Below, in pieces: positions 12,504 through 24,562 of a stretch of DNA of 64,000 nt. Source of the DNA: Ustilaginoidea virens (taxonomy: Eukaryota; Ascomycota; Sordariomycetes; Hypocreales; Clavicipitaceae); the NCBI RefSeq assembly GCF_000687475.1, contig NC_057316.1:5704001-5768000 (forward strand), in the 5' to 3' direction. The translations under genes were made by a program, and so were the position numbers. Numbering within the stretch: the first letter of the stretch is position 1; every line of letters starts with the position of its first letter. The notes beneath the pieces are model-generated. The model did no database searches and was not told the DNA's origin. It saw only the letters and a program-made list of their open reading frames with translations.

Positions 12504-13387
12504 GATAAAAATAAAAACAAAAAACAAAATAAACACCTGGGGGAGCAGCTCCTTTGTAATAAAGAACAATGGCCCTGGGCGATCGATCTGTTTGCAGCGG
12601 CCCCCTTTTTTTTTTCGCCAAAAAGGCTACGTGTCTGAATGGTGGCCTTGTCCGCCACGAGGGATGCGAAAGGCGGCCCTGGGCCCTAATGGCCAACGAG
12701 AGTTTCGCTAGAGGAATGCAGCGCCGGGCTCGCTGGCCAATGGCTGCTTGAATCGAAGTCTGTTTCACCCCCGAGTCACCTGAGGGACATGTCGTCTGCA
12801 GGAAATAAGAATGGCCATATTACTACCGCTCGTAGCCATACTCACCAACTTGGTCCGAGAAGACACGGACAAGAGACGTGACATCAACATTTGTCATTGC
12901 CAGTCTGCCCAGAGTAAGCCCGGAAGCGCGCGACAAGGCGATGAAGCCCGACCGAGACGATGCGACACGATACGATATGATGATACGATACGATACGATA
13001 CGCCATGCCATGCCATGCCATGTCACCATGCCTCCATTGCCCTCATCACCCCCGAGTCGACAGAAAAGCCGACAGAAAAGCCGAGATCCTCGTTCGGGAA
13101 ATCCATAGCCTCTCACCTGTAGTCGTGACTACCCCGTCAAGGTTAAACGCCGCACTCCTCATAGGCCAGCAGTCCGAAGTTGCCAACCTATTCTTGCCAT
13201 CGACAATCGACAGGGGGAAAAAAAAAGGGGGGGTGGAAGGGAAAACAAGCAAAGAAAGAGAGGGAAAAAAGGTGCAAAAAGAAACAGAAAAAAGAATAGT
13301 CAAATCCACAGGGGTATCGGTGCCTCTCCTCTTGTCCCTCCCCGTCCGTCACTCCGTCAACAACACATCGCATACAACGCATCAGCG
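10862..13387. other. Intergenic region between solo LTR and the Nrd1-like gene
   Basis: No recognisable gene. It holds poly-A runs at about 11080-11101, 11480-11500 and 12473-12501, a CGTAGGG heptamer array at 12046-12080, a TACCTAGG palindrome cluster at 12408-12431, and adjoining pentamer arrays CGATA and CCATG at 12967-13022. A TACTCCGTA motif is near 11622. Confidence 0.6.
12967..13022 (+). repeat. Adjoining pentamer arrays CGATA and CCATG
   Basis: Interrupted CGATA units run to about 13000 and change to CCATG units at 13002-13022. Both have period 5, so neither would keep a reading frame. Confidence 0.85.
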
Positions 13388-16369
13388 TCAATGACTAGCA
13401 CTAGGATCGGGGAAGGAGAAGCCGGCCGGGAAGTTGGGCATTCCGTTGGGCAAGGTTCCGATGCCGAATGGGAAGCCAGACGCCATGGAGGATTGAGTGC
13501 CGTTGCTGCCGCGGTCACCACCACCTCGCCGAGCTACCGCCCCGTCTCGACCCCGACGATTTCTGCCCGGGTCTTCCTCTCTGTTTCGGGTCGACTTGGG
13601 TCCGTTGCTGCCCCCCTTGTCTGTTTGCATGCGGCGGCTGATGGCTTTGGACGAGACACCAGCTCCAATCTCAATGTCGGGCTCTTCCACAGAGAGACCA
13701 GTTTCAATCGCACTTCCACCACTTCCACCATATGGAGCGGTCAGGATCCATTTGCGATCAGCCTCGGTGAGCTTGTGAATCGGTATGACACTGACACCCG
13801 TGGCATAGTCGCTACAATCTCGAGGCCCGAAACCGACGCCCCAGCGAGTCTGCAGAAAAACAAAAAATTGTCAGCAAAAAGGTCGTGGCAGCTTGCCGTT
13901 GGCTTGTGCACTTCATCACACGTACTCTTAGTGGGAGGTCGATGCTCCTATTATCCTCCATATTCTCCTTGGCAGCAACCGCGTCTTTTCTGGTCAGCAT
14001 CTTGACGAATGCATGACGCTTATCCTTGTTGACAATGCACGTCTGGACAGTGCCGTACCGGCTGAATATTCTTCGCAGCTCGGCCTCGGAGCATCTACAC
14101 ATCAAGCATGGTTAGAAAATAAAAAAAAAAATACTGCCCCAAACTTCCTTTTTTTTTTTGTGCTCTGCCTTGAGGAGCATCAGGGTAACAGGTAGAAGAG
14201 AAGACACTCACGTCACACCTCCTACGAACAGCGTACGGCTAAAAACTTTGATATGACCTGCCGGCAGGCTAGGATCATACTCAAGCCATCTTTCAATACG
14301 CGGAAGATTGTTGCTGTTGCTGTTGTCTGGTGTAGGACTTCTGCCTCGACGACCAGGAGGACTGCGTTGCCGATACTCGTTACCGCCACGGCCATTGCGA
14401 TCATGATCATCATGGCGACCGTTGAGCGGAGAGTTGCGACCATGGCCAGGTCTTTCTCGTCCGCCACGTGGTGAGTCACGCGACCCTCCCCATCCGCGAT
14501 CCGGTGACCGTGATCTGGATCGGCCGTGATACCTAGGCGACCTGACTCCATCCTGGTAAGCTCTGTCACGCCCGTCACCGGATACAGGAGCAGGAGGACC
14601 CCAAGGCTGTTGACCTGCGGTGGAAAATGTACCCTGGGCTGCTGGAATAGGTGGCTGGAATGCTGAGGGGGCACCATTGGCGGGGGCAGTATTGTTGGTG
14701 TTGTTGGCTGTCATACTCTGGATCAAAGCAGGAATCTTGTCGAACGGTACACCTTGATCGGCGAGAGCCTTGATCAACAGGATCTGCTGTTGAACGCTTG
14801 AGTCTAAGGCTGCTCCACCAGTAGGAGCGGTCGAGTTTGCCATATTGTATGGAATTGCAGGGTTACTCTGGTTGTTAGGCAAGGGGGTAGCTTGAGCACC
14901 AGCACCAGCACCACCACCATGTCCTGGCATCTGGGGAATTGAGAAGGGCAGAGACGACATGTTTACGGGTTGTGTGGCCGGAGGATATGATGGGTGAGTC
15001 TGCTGCTGAGATACCGGAATCGTCGATGAAGCAACTGGAGGCGGTAGGCGGCCTGCAGCGGGCATACCATACGAAGGCGCAGGAGCAGGTAGGTTTGGGT
15101 TACCTGCCGTAGCCACAGGAGCTGATGTGTTTTGTCTAGCAATGTTTGCAAGAGCCTCCAGGATCGAAGACCCATTAGGGGGGACAGGAGCGCCAGAAGC
15201 TGGAGGCTGGCCTTGCAATGCAGCCAGAGCGGATGCGGGCGGGCTGCCCGGGGGAGTTGTTGATGCTTCTGCGTGACACAACTGGTTAGGATCAAGATTC
15301 CGGCCGAAAACCCGCACCTCAAGTCCACCAAGGCAGGCGCTCTCTAAGATCGGACAATGGCTCAAAAGTGTAACAGTTTGCTGATGTCAACAGGATACAA
15401 CCTACTCGGTACTAATGGTGCAGTCAACTTCTGCTTGAATGATTCAATCATGTGCGCAGGAAAGGTCTGGCCCTTCTCCCAGATGTCTAGGAGCTTCTTA
15501 ATCTTCTCCTACAAGTTGAGAGTATGGTAAGCTACTGCGTTGTTCAAGAGGTGAGATGAGAAAGTTGTATTGAGATAAAGAGGGTGCAGGCGGCGATTTG
15601 CCCCGAATGACCATTGTATCCCATGGCAGATTTGGCTTTGCAAATATGTAACCGAGTTTGAGATTTCAGACCGTGATCAACCCACACTGCACATGCTGGG
15701 CATATACAATGGCTTCGGGGAACTGGACGTTTTTTTTGTGTCTAATGGTTCGAAAAATTCGAAAAATTCGAAGAAGAAGAAAAAAAGAAAAAGAAAAAAA
15801 AAGCTTGCTCTCAAGAAAGCCACCGTGGCAGATCACACTGGACATTCAAGGGGCACAGGATGCTTGTGATTTCCTGAAACATGTCAAAGTTTGCGTACCT
15901 TTTGTTCTTCAGGGGCGGTTTGGAGGATATCATTCATTAGCACGGGCATTAGTTCCGTCACTCGATGTACTCCGGCGGCATATGTCCCATCCGGGGCAGA
16001 ACTGTTTACTGTTTGTCCTTGGGCTTTTGCTTGCTCGAGCCATTTTCGGGTTACAGAATCTACTACGTAGAGAACCCCCAACTTGTGTGTTCCAGGAGCT
16101 TTTTTGAAATGTGTATAGATCTTCTGAATGAGTACGGATTCAGACTGTTTTCATTTTCGCCACGCGTTAGTATTCCAATGGGGTGCTTCTTGAAGTGGGT
16201 GACCAGCGGAGCTGGCCGAAACGAGGGATGGAGACTTGGTTACCTGTATGTTGGAGACGCAAAGCGACGTTAGACTAGTGATACGAGATCCGGACACACC
16301 AGGCGGCTTAAGATTCAGCATGGCCTGAAGACCAGCTTCCAAGTCCGTTACCGCGCCGGCCATCATCAT
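13388..16369 (-). CDS. NRD1: Nrd1/Seb1-family RNA-binding termination factor (CID + RRM)
   Basis: The protein would bind the phosphorylated RNA polymerase II C-terminal domain and nascent RNA to direct 3' end formation. Six exons fit in phase: 16244-16369, 15899-16144, 15406-15508, 14212-15268, 13926-14094 and 13388-13849, giving about 720 residues. The first three exons code a CID (residues 1 to about 155; LGVLYVVDSVTRKWLEQA is typical). A Pro/Gln/Ala-rich linker follows, then an SR/RD-rich stretch. The RRM starts near residue 504 with RTLFVGGVTCSEAEL and ends around DLPLRTRWGVGFGPRDCSDY. The tail carries EEPDIEIGAGVSSKAISRRM, highly conserved in Seb1/Nrd1 proteins. Introns are 99, 390, 137, 117 and 76 bp; the 390 bp one contains purine-rich simple sequence. 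The family call is firm; whether it behaves as yeast Nrd1 or fission yeast Seb1 is not decided by sequence. Confidence 0.93.
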
Positions 16370-19154
16370 ATCTGTAGATGGGGCTGAAAAGCAGGACTCC
16401 AGGACCAGTATGTTCTTCCGGCGAGGTAGCGTGGGACTGCTGCGATGGGGTAGATGACCGCCTCGGCTTAGTCCACCTTCCTGATGCTGACGAATCTCAA
16501 CAGAAGGACGCGGGTCTCTAATACTCGACGTAGAATTCCTAGATGTCTCCTCCTCACCAACTGCGAAAGAAGAGATGCTAGTACCAATACCGATGAGATT
16601 ACGAGGCTCGAAAGAGTAGAGAGCTAAGGCGTCGTTTTGCTTCTTATTCTTCTTCTTTTTCTTCTTCTTTCTGTCCCTCTCTCTCTCTCTCTCTCTCTCT
16701 CTCCCCTTTTTGTACGTGTGCCACAGAGTCTAGGAAGCTTGAGGATATGCGACGCCGGCCACGTGTCTAAAAGCACGTTACGTCACAGCTGTAAGAATCG
16801 TCTTCTACTGTCGCGACAAAGATAGAGCGATCAAGTCACAGAGAGCTAGTTTATGCGACAGAGAATTGTCTTTTCGCTAGGAAGATGGTCAAGTCCGGCG
16901 TGGTTGGAGCAAGGAGGCTGGCGCAGCGGTTTAGAATAGGGCGCCTAGGGAAGAGTGCAATAGAGGGAAGGGTTGATGATGACAGAATCCTAAATCTTGG
17001 CGAGTGTCCGACGATGGTATCTGGATCGTGTGGATGGAAATCAAACGAATGCGTGATGTGGATGATGAAGATGAAGGAGGAAAGGAGGAAGGGTGAGGAA
17101 AATTTTAGTCCAAGCACAAGGTCGGAGTCAATGGGGCAGTGGGCGGCCTTAAAGTGGGCCGGCGGACAGTGGCACTGTGGCACTGGGCAGAAGCGAACAG
17201 GAAAAACGTGACCTGACGGCCAATGCGCAGGCCAGCGGACCACTCGGGCAGGTGCGTCAAGCTTTGCACAGTTGATCAAGGCGTCTGGTTCCCTCCAGCA
17301 GGTCCTGTCAATAAGAATCCAGGCAAATACGGCAAATACACTCCGTGGGCTTACGTACCTGGTACTACATGCTCACAAAGCTGGCTACACCACCATACCA
17401 TGACAGAAGCCGTTCCGGAAAAAGCAAAGACAAAAAGTCCGGGGCAAAACGCGGCAGCATCTGAGTTTGGCTGACAGCACATGTTTTCGCGGTACACTGA
17501 GCTCTGCAGTCATCGGAATTGGAAAGCCTCAAGCTGCCAGCAAGGAAAATACGGCAACCAGACTACTTCGGGTACCTCCTGCCTCCTTAGGTGGTCTGGT
17601 AGGCACCTACCTCCTAACCTTAGGTAGGTACCTAGGTACCTGGTACGTACTGGCTACCGGGTAGCACTGTTTCGTGCGCCAACCCTTGCGCCTCGCTCTG
17701 CAATGTTGTTTCTACATACTTCATACCTTCCATTCCGTGGCGTGGCCACTGATCGCCATGAGCCTGTGGTTTTTAAAGTCGTGACATTGAAACATTGCAA
17801 ATCTGTATACATCATGGGCTCGAGGCTTGTAATTTAACCTTGTAGAGCCTGGAGCCTGGAGCCTGGAGCCTGGAGCCTGGAGCCTGGAGCTCGTAACTTT
17901 ACTTCTTTTGGTCGAGCTTCTCCCTGTATCTTCTGCAGTGCCTCTCCAACTTTTCTACATGGCTGCATGCGTTCAGGTACCTCGAGCCTGCGCAAGAACC
18001 AGACGTATTACAAGTCGACGGGAAGCTTGCAAGAGCGACTGCCTCCATAAGTCTGTCGGCGGGAATACCCTCGCGAGAAGGCCTGGGTTCATCTGGGGTA
18101 TCCAGCCGGCCCAGGAGTCAAGACCCAGGACTCAGTACCCTTACCGACTCGTCGAAGACAAAAGAAGAGCAACCAGCTCTGACTAATCGGCGGTCAGATT
18201 GCTGCAGCACAACCGCATTTCATCGGCCAGGCGTCGAGTTTCTTTTCTTGACGCCATAGTCTTCAACTCGACGCCATTTGAAGCCCACCAAACACAGACA
18301 CTGCAGTAAGTTGCCTCGCGCGCAGTGAATTGGGCGCTCTGAGCAGGCGGGGGGTTTTTTTTTGTTATTTTTTTTTTTTTGCTGGGAACCATGACCGTTG
18401 AGCATTTCAACGGCAACTAAACCACCAGACTGGACATGAATGCAAAACACGCATGAGCAGTACTCGGTACTTCGCACAGTTGACGCCTGAACCGGTAGAG
18501 ATAAGCGTGGTGTGCCGGAATTTGGAAACATTGAGTTGACCAGAGCTTCAGAGCTGTTGGGGCGAACGCTGCTGTCTGGAAGATGCATCCCCAGCCATGT
18601 CGTAATTTCAAAAGACCAGACCAGATTGATGCCTGGCAGGTTGTCTGCATTAGCTAAGCGTGCCAGCATGTCCTGGTCTGTCTGGTGGTGACGGGAGCGC
18701 TAACGGACCGCTGGAAGGCCCAGCCCCATTAATTGATGTTCTCCAGATGCTGATGCTGGGCTCTGAGAGGCAGGGCAGGGCAGGGCAGGGCAGGGCCGCC
18801 TGCAGCCTCAGCATTGGCTGGCCGCCGTTCCCTACATGTATGTATGTATTCAGGCAAGAAAGGGCCCACAGTCTCAAGGTCCGAGGATCGCCAGCCCATG
18901 CTCCAAACAAAACTTTTTTTTTCCCCCTTCCTACGTACTAACTGGCTAGTACTCTGTACTCTGAGCATTATATTGACATAACCCGGGGAGCAGGAAAAGA
19001 TCTATCCATCCTCCACACGCCAAGTGCCCACTGCTGCGCTCTTTTTCCTATCCAGCTGACCCGAATTGAGAATCTTTCACCCCCCCTTTCTGTCCCCTTA
19101 AATCACCTGTCCCTTCTCTGCGTTTTCTCACCCGTCATCCACATCAGTCGTGCC
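16370..19154. other. Divergent intergenic region between the Nrd1-like gene and citrate synthase
   Basis: This shared upstream region holds no recognisable gene. It contains a CT microsatellite at about 16677-16703, a TAGGTACCT palindrome cluster at 17600-17645, a GAGCCTG heptamer array at 17845-17890 and a GGGCA pentamer array at 18769-18797. A pyrimidine-rich leader lies just upstream of the citrate synthase start. Confidence 0.6.
17845..17890 (+). repeat. Heptamer array GAGCCTG
   Basis: About six and a half perfect 7 bp units, head to tail, in non-coding DNA. Confidence 0.9.
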
Positions 19155-20939
19155 ATGGCTTCCGTTACCCGCCTCAGTAACTCTGCGCTCCGGGCCTCGC
19201 TCAAGCCCCAAGCCTTCAATGGCCGGACCGCAGCCTATACCGCTGCTCGCTACTACTCTGCAAAGTCCCAAGTAAGCCTCGTACTCCATGATGGCTCGAA
19301 GAAAGCTGGACCAGCCGGACTGGACTGGACTGGACTGGACTGGACTGGACTGACATGCTTGGAATCATCCAGACACTCAAGGAGCGCTTCGCTGAGCTTC
19401 TCCCAGAAAAAATCGAGCAGATCAAGAGCCTCCGAAAGTAAGCACCGAATATGCCGGCGACGTTGGCATCCCCCTCGCCTCGCCTCGCCTCGCAGTTCCA
19501 TGAGCTCTTGCAGATGCAATCGAGCTGGAAGCGTTTCCATCTCCCGACAACGGGCGGCTAACCAGAAACCCTCCACCTAGGGAGCATGGTTCCAAGGTCG
19601 TCGACAAGGTTACTCTCGACCAGGTCTATGGCGGCGCTCGCGGCATCAAGGCCCTCGTTTGGGAGGGCTCCGTCCTGGACGCCGAGGAGGGTATCCGATT
19701 CCGAGGCAAGACCATTCCTGAGTGCCAGGAGCTTCTTCCCAAGGCGCCGGGTGGCAAAGAGCCCCTTCCAGAAGGTATGATGATGATGGCTGTCTACGGA
19801 TTCGACACCTTTCCGCTGACCGGAAACTTGCAGGTCTCTTCTGGCTTCTCCTGACTGGCGAGGTTCCTACCGAACAGCAGGTCCGCGACCTGTCCGCTGA
19901 GTGGGCTGCCCGTTCCGACATACCCAAGTTCGTCGAGGAGCTCATCGACCACTGCCCTACCGATCTTCATCCCATGGCTCAGTTTTCCCTGGCCGTCACC
20001 GCTCTCGAGCACACCTCTTCCTTCGCCAAGGCTTATGCCAAGGGCGTCAACAAAAAGGACTACTGGGGCTACACCTTTGAGGACTCCATGGATCTCATTG
20101 CCAAGCTGCCCAACATTGCCGCACGCATCTACCAGAACGTTTTCAAGGGAGGCAAGGTGGCGCCCATCCAAAAGGACAAGGACTATTCCTTCAACTTTGC
20201 CAACCAGCTTGGGTTCGGCGACAACAAGGACTTCATTGAGCTGCTCCGCCTCTACCTGACGATCCACACCGACCACGAGGGTGGCAACGTCTCTGCCCAC
20301 ACCACGCACCTTGTCGGCTCTGCCCTCAGCTCTCCATTCCTCTCTCTGGCGGCTGGCCTCAACGGTCTCGCGGGTCCTCTGCACGGCCTGGCCAACCAGG
20401 AGGTTCTCAATTGGCTGACCGAGATGAAGAAGGTTGTCGGCGACGATCTCTCCGACAAGAACATCAAGGATTACCTGTGGTCCACTCTCAATGCTGGCCG
20501 TGTCGTTCCCGGCTACGGCCACGCCGTTCTCCGCAAGACAGACCCGCGGTACATGGCCCAGCGCGAGTTTGGTCTTGGTATGTACTCGGAAGCATAATCC
20601 TACCAGTGCCAAAGCTTGACTGCTAATGTTTCCCATGCAGCCAAAATGCCCGAGGATCCCATGTTCAAGCTCGTCAGCCAAGTCTACAAGATTGCCCCCG
20701 GTGTTTTGACCGAACACGGCAAGACCAAGAACCCTTACCCCAACGTCGATGCCCACTCGGGCGTCCTCCTCCAGCACTACGGCCTTACCCAGGCTAGCTA
20801 CTACACGGTGCTCTTTGGCGTTTCCCGTGCCATTGGTGTGCTTCCTCAACTGATCATCGACCGCGCCGTCGGTGCCCCTATTGAGCGCCCCAAGTCTTTC
20901 TCCACCGACAAGTGGGCCGAGATTGTCAAGAAGCTTTGA
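19155..20939 (+). CDS. CIT1: Citrate synthase, mitochondrial
   Basis: It condenses oxaloacetate with acetyl-CoA to form citrate, the entry step of the TCA cycle. Five exons join in phase: 19155-19271, 19373-19437, 19581-19774, 19834-20577 and 20641-20939, giving 472 residues, the normal length for the fungal mitochondrial enzyme. The first 39 residues are rich in Arg, Ser and Ala without acids, a typical matrix-targeting presequence. The catalytic residues are present: His309 ([13 protein letters not shown]), His355 ([14 protein letters not shown]) and Asp410 (NVDAHSG). The protein ends KKL, which I do not take as a peroxisomal signal because of the clear presequence. Intron 1 carries a TGGAC pentamer array at 19316-19352. 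A citrate carrier lies 1.3 kb downstream on the same strand. Confidence 0.97.
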
Positions 20940-22200
20940 AGGGACTCCTGCGCCGTCCAAGACGAGGACCAAAAGGAAAGCAGAACCATGAATCAAATCA
21001 AGAAAAAGGAGGATGAGTTTGTGTGTGTTGGCGTGAGGGATGGAGCTGGGTGCCGATATTTGTGATGTACCAAAATGCGAGGTATGTTTGGGTCGCGCTG
21101 CAACGAAAAAAATTATTGTAGGGAGCCAGCCGTCTTCCGGAGAGGGTTTTTTTTTTTTTGGGGGGGGGGGGGGGGGGGGAGTAGACAGCCTGAGGGTCCC
21201 TCAGCAGATGTTGTTGACGATAGACTTTTATGTACAATATGCCTGGGACTATTCTGATAGCAAGTAATGAGGATTGATGTCTTTACTTGCAGGCGTCTAT
21301 CGAATGTGTGATTTTGCGAAGCAATCTTTTTTCCCAAGACAAAAGTACAGCTGAGAGTATGGAGCGTAGTGCTTACTCTATTATATGCGAGCTTCGGGTC
21401 TAGATGCGTAGCTGGCTGAAGCAGCAGACTGGTCTTTACAATCCCTCTGTTCAGTATCCGGGAAGGTGCCAGGCGGCCCTCAGCTGTCAACAGGCTGTGT
21501 GGTTTGACAGGAGGCGGCGGGTCATGTATGTCATGTATCGGGGTATCGGGGTGCCGGGGCACCTGGATCCTTTCAATTCCCCCAACAATCGCAGTTTTTC
21601 TTTGGGTGGAAGGGGGAAGAGGGGGGGGGGCGGCGCGTGTTGAGGGCCCCAATTGACTTTTTTCTTGGGGGCTGGGGCCCGCCGAAAAAGCTCCAGTGGG
21701 CAGCGGAAGATTAGATTAGCCGCGGCTGGATGGAGCCTGGGAGCATCGGGAGAACCAGGCACGTGCTGACCTGACCGAGCCGACAAGGCACCCACCCACC
21801 CACCTGCCAACCAGCCGGAGACCAGACCTCAGGTGGAGGGAGGGAGGCTTGAGCTCCCTCCTTTTCCCGCCTGCGACCGCGACTCGCGAACGTTGCTCGT
21901 TTTACTACTGCCTTTTACTGCCTTTACTGCCTTTACTGCCTTTACTCGTCTTTGCTCGTCTTTACTCGTCTTACTTGCTCCCAGCTGTGTTAGCGAAACG
22001 CCCCTTGCTCTCTCAACCTACCTTGCCCGTATACATAACATATACTCGTTTCGGTTGACAGCAGCAGCAGCAGCAGCAGCAGCGCTCCTCCCTCCTCGCT
22101 CCCTCCACGACACCACACATCCTCGCAAGCCCCCCTTGTCGCGAAGAAGCACCCTCTTCCCTTGGTCAGGGCCCCCTCTGCGTAATCAGTCCCCAAAGCC
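20940..22200 (+). other. Intergenic region between citrate synthase and citrate carrier
   Basis: It holds the 3' end of citrate synthase and the promoter of the carrier. A T13-G20 homopolymer pair sits at 21147-21179. A 9-mer array (TTTACTGCC changing to TTTACTCGTC units) lies at 21902-21973, about 230 bp before the carrier start, and a CAG run at 22064-22082 lies in the probable leader. No gene seen. Confidence 0.6.
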
Positions 22201-23299
22201 ATGGTTGCCACATCTGCCCAGTCCGCCTCCCTGACGGAGCCCCCGTTGGAGAAGAAGCCCATCAAGTTCTCCAACCTGCTTCTCGGCGCTGGCCTCAACA
22301 TGTTCGAGGTCACCACCCTCGGCCAGCCCCTCGAGGTCGTCAAGACCACCATGGCGGCGCACCGGGGTGATGGCTTCGCCACGGCTCTGGGACGCATTTG
22401 GGCTCGTGGCGGCCCTCTCGGCTGTAAGTTGCCGGCTGCCGCCGCCCAATTGATTAATTGATGCGTCTTCCCGACTTTCCTCTTTGTTGCTTGCCCTGGG
22501 ATTTTTGGGAGACCATCGGCTGTGCTTTTTTTTTTTCCTTTTCCTCCTCCTCCTTCTTCTGTCGCCAGATGCTAATACCATTGTGTTTTCCACGCAATGC
22601 AGTCTATCAGGGCCTCATTCCCTGGGCTTGGATCGAGGCCTCCACCAAGGGTGCCGTTCTCCTCTTCGTCGCCTCCGAGGCCGAATACTATGCTCGTGCG
22701 GCCGGTGCCTCGGAGTTCGGGGGCGGCATCCTCGGCGGCATCACCGGTGGCGTCGCCCAGGCCTATGCCACCATGGGCTTCTGCACCTGCATGAAGACGG
22801 TCGAGATCACCAAGCACAAGATGGCTGCCGCCGGCGTCCAGCCGCAGTCCACCTTCCAGACCTTCATGGACATCTACCGCCGAGAGGGCGTCAGAGGCAT
22901 CAACAAGGGCGTCAACGCCGTTGCCATCCGGCAAATGACCAACTGGGGCAGCCGTTTCGGCCTCAGCCGTCTGGCCGAGGGCTGGATCCGCTCCGCCACC
23001 GGCAAGTCTGACAAGGACAAGCTCTCTGCCTGGGAGAAGGTTGTCGCCTCCGGGCTCGGCGGTGGTCTCAGCGCCTGGAACCAGCCCATTGAGGTGATCC
23101 GCGTCGAGATGCAGAGCAAAAAGGAGGACCCCAACCGGCCCAAGAAGATGACTGTTGGCAACACCTTCAGGTACATCTACTCCAACAACGGCATCAAGGG
23201 CCTGTACCGTGGCGTGACGCCACGAATCGGTCTCGGTGTCTGGCAGACCATCTGCATGGTCGCCTTTGGTGACATGTACGTACCTTTGCTTGTCCGTTC

Positions 23300-23332
<33 letters not shown>

Positions 23333-23468
23333 TCCCGAGTCTCCCGCCTTCCCTTGCTGCACTACACTGCACGTCTTGGATCAATCCCCTGACTAACCCG
23401 GCTGGCGATGTAGGGCAAAGACGTATGTTGAAAAGTTGACCGGGGACACGGTCTCGGCTAAGCATTAA
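22201..23468 (+). CDS. YHM2: Mitochondrial carrier, Yhm2-type citrate/2-oxoglutarate exchanger
   Basis: The predicted role is exchange of citrate and 2-oxoglutarate across the inner mitochondrial membrane, which moves acetyl units and reducing power to the cytosol. Three exons join in phase: 22201-22423, 22603-23275 and 23414-23468, giving 316 residues. Three carrier repeats are visible: QPLEVVKTTMAAH in the first, a variant second repeat with CMKTVEITKHKMAA, and NQPIEVIRVEMQSKK in the third. The replacement of the usual PxD/E motif in repeat 2 by CMKTVEITKHK is what I associate with Yhm2. Intron 2 contains A30 at 23301-23330. The stop is TAA. The substrate call rests on family similarity, and other members of the carrier family cannot be fully excluded. 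Confidence 0.85.
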
Positions 23469-24562
23469 GCGGCGTTTCAACCATGGGGGGAAAAAGCTTG
23501 AAGCCTGGTGGATTCAGCAGGCTCCCTATCTGCATCTTTACGAATATCCGGCTGTTTACCCTGCTCTCCCCGACGGGTGGAAGGGTCAAAGAGAGGGGAT
23601 CGATCGGCCGTGCCTTTTTTTGTTTTTCCCTTTCTTTCTTATTTCTGACAGATGACGCCAATGTGTGAATAACCATGAACTTTGATGCTTGGAGGGCTGC
23701 AGTGTCTTTTTTCTTCTTTTTTTTTAATTCTTTGCTTTCATTTTGGTCTTTTTTTTTTCTCTTTTTTTTCCTTGGAAAAAAAAAAGACTGCTGCTTCTTA
23801 GAGTGCTGTAGATGAGGCTGACCAGAAAGCGGCGGCGCAGAGAATCAAGACTCAATGTTCACGGACACGTGGCGGTAAACACGGCCACCGAGGAGAGTTG
23901 CCCCAGACAGCGTGCTGTCATGGCATGGCATGGCATGGCATGGCGTGTTTGTTTCGTGTTCTGTGTGATTGTGTTTGTGTTGTGTGTGTTTTGCCAGGCG
24001 GCTACAAAGACGGTCCGCTGAACGGACCGCGCCGGTGGGATGCACCGCCGAGTAGAGCGCACAACGCTGATCTGTCACGCCGTGCAGCCGTCTCTGGCAG
24101 AAACGGCGCGTCTGGCTAGGCAGCCCCGACGGCGGTTTGGTCTGGTCTCTTGGTTCTCGACTTGGGGTCTTGCTCTGGTGGAGTCATCATGTTATATTAC
24201 TTCTACGGATCCGTGTAATACCTAGGCAGTGAGAAAAGACGAAAAAGGAGCTTTAGCTAGCTACAAGACGAAGAAGTAGAAAAGAGAAAGAAGAAGAAAA
24301 AATAAACGAAAAATAAAAAAAACAAGAAACAAAAAACAGACTCGGTTAGAGGCGGACGGTTGCGTCGCCTCCGAGTGTGAATGCGGGGGGGGCTGACTTT
24401 CGGCAGAGCAAGAGGTCTATGGAAAAACGGGTGGCTGCAGATGGCGATGAGAAAAAGGAGGATACATCGTGTGCGGATGGTCGGAAGGGCAAGTCCGGGG
24501 GGCCAAAGAGGGGGGGGGGGGGGGGGGGGGGGTTGGAGGGGGTCTGTCCGACATGCCGTCAG
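23469..24562. other. Convergent intergenic region
   Basis: It lies between the 3' ends of the carrier and the WD40 gene. It holds T-rich and A-rich runs at 23700-23790, a CATGG pentamer array at 23919-23944, an A-rich stretch at 24290-24335 and a G23 run at 24510-24532. No gene seen. Confidence 0.6.

Noticed and set aside
12967..13022. CRISPR-like or other spaced repeat array
   Set aside because: The repeats are contiguous pentamers without spacers, and the genome is fungal.
20931..20939. Peroxisomal PTS1 on citrate synthase (ends KKL)
   Set aside because: KKL is a weak match and the N terminus is a clear mitochondrial presequence.
19794..20996. A 400-codon frame antisense to citrate synthase
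   Set aside because: It overlaps the well-supported citrate synthase exons on the other strand and encodes nothing recognisable.
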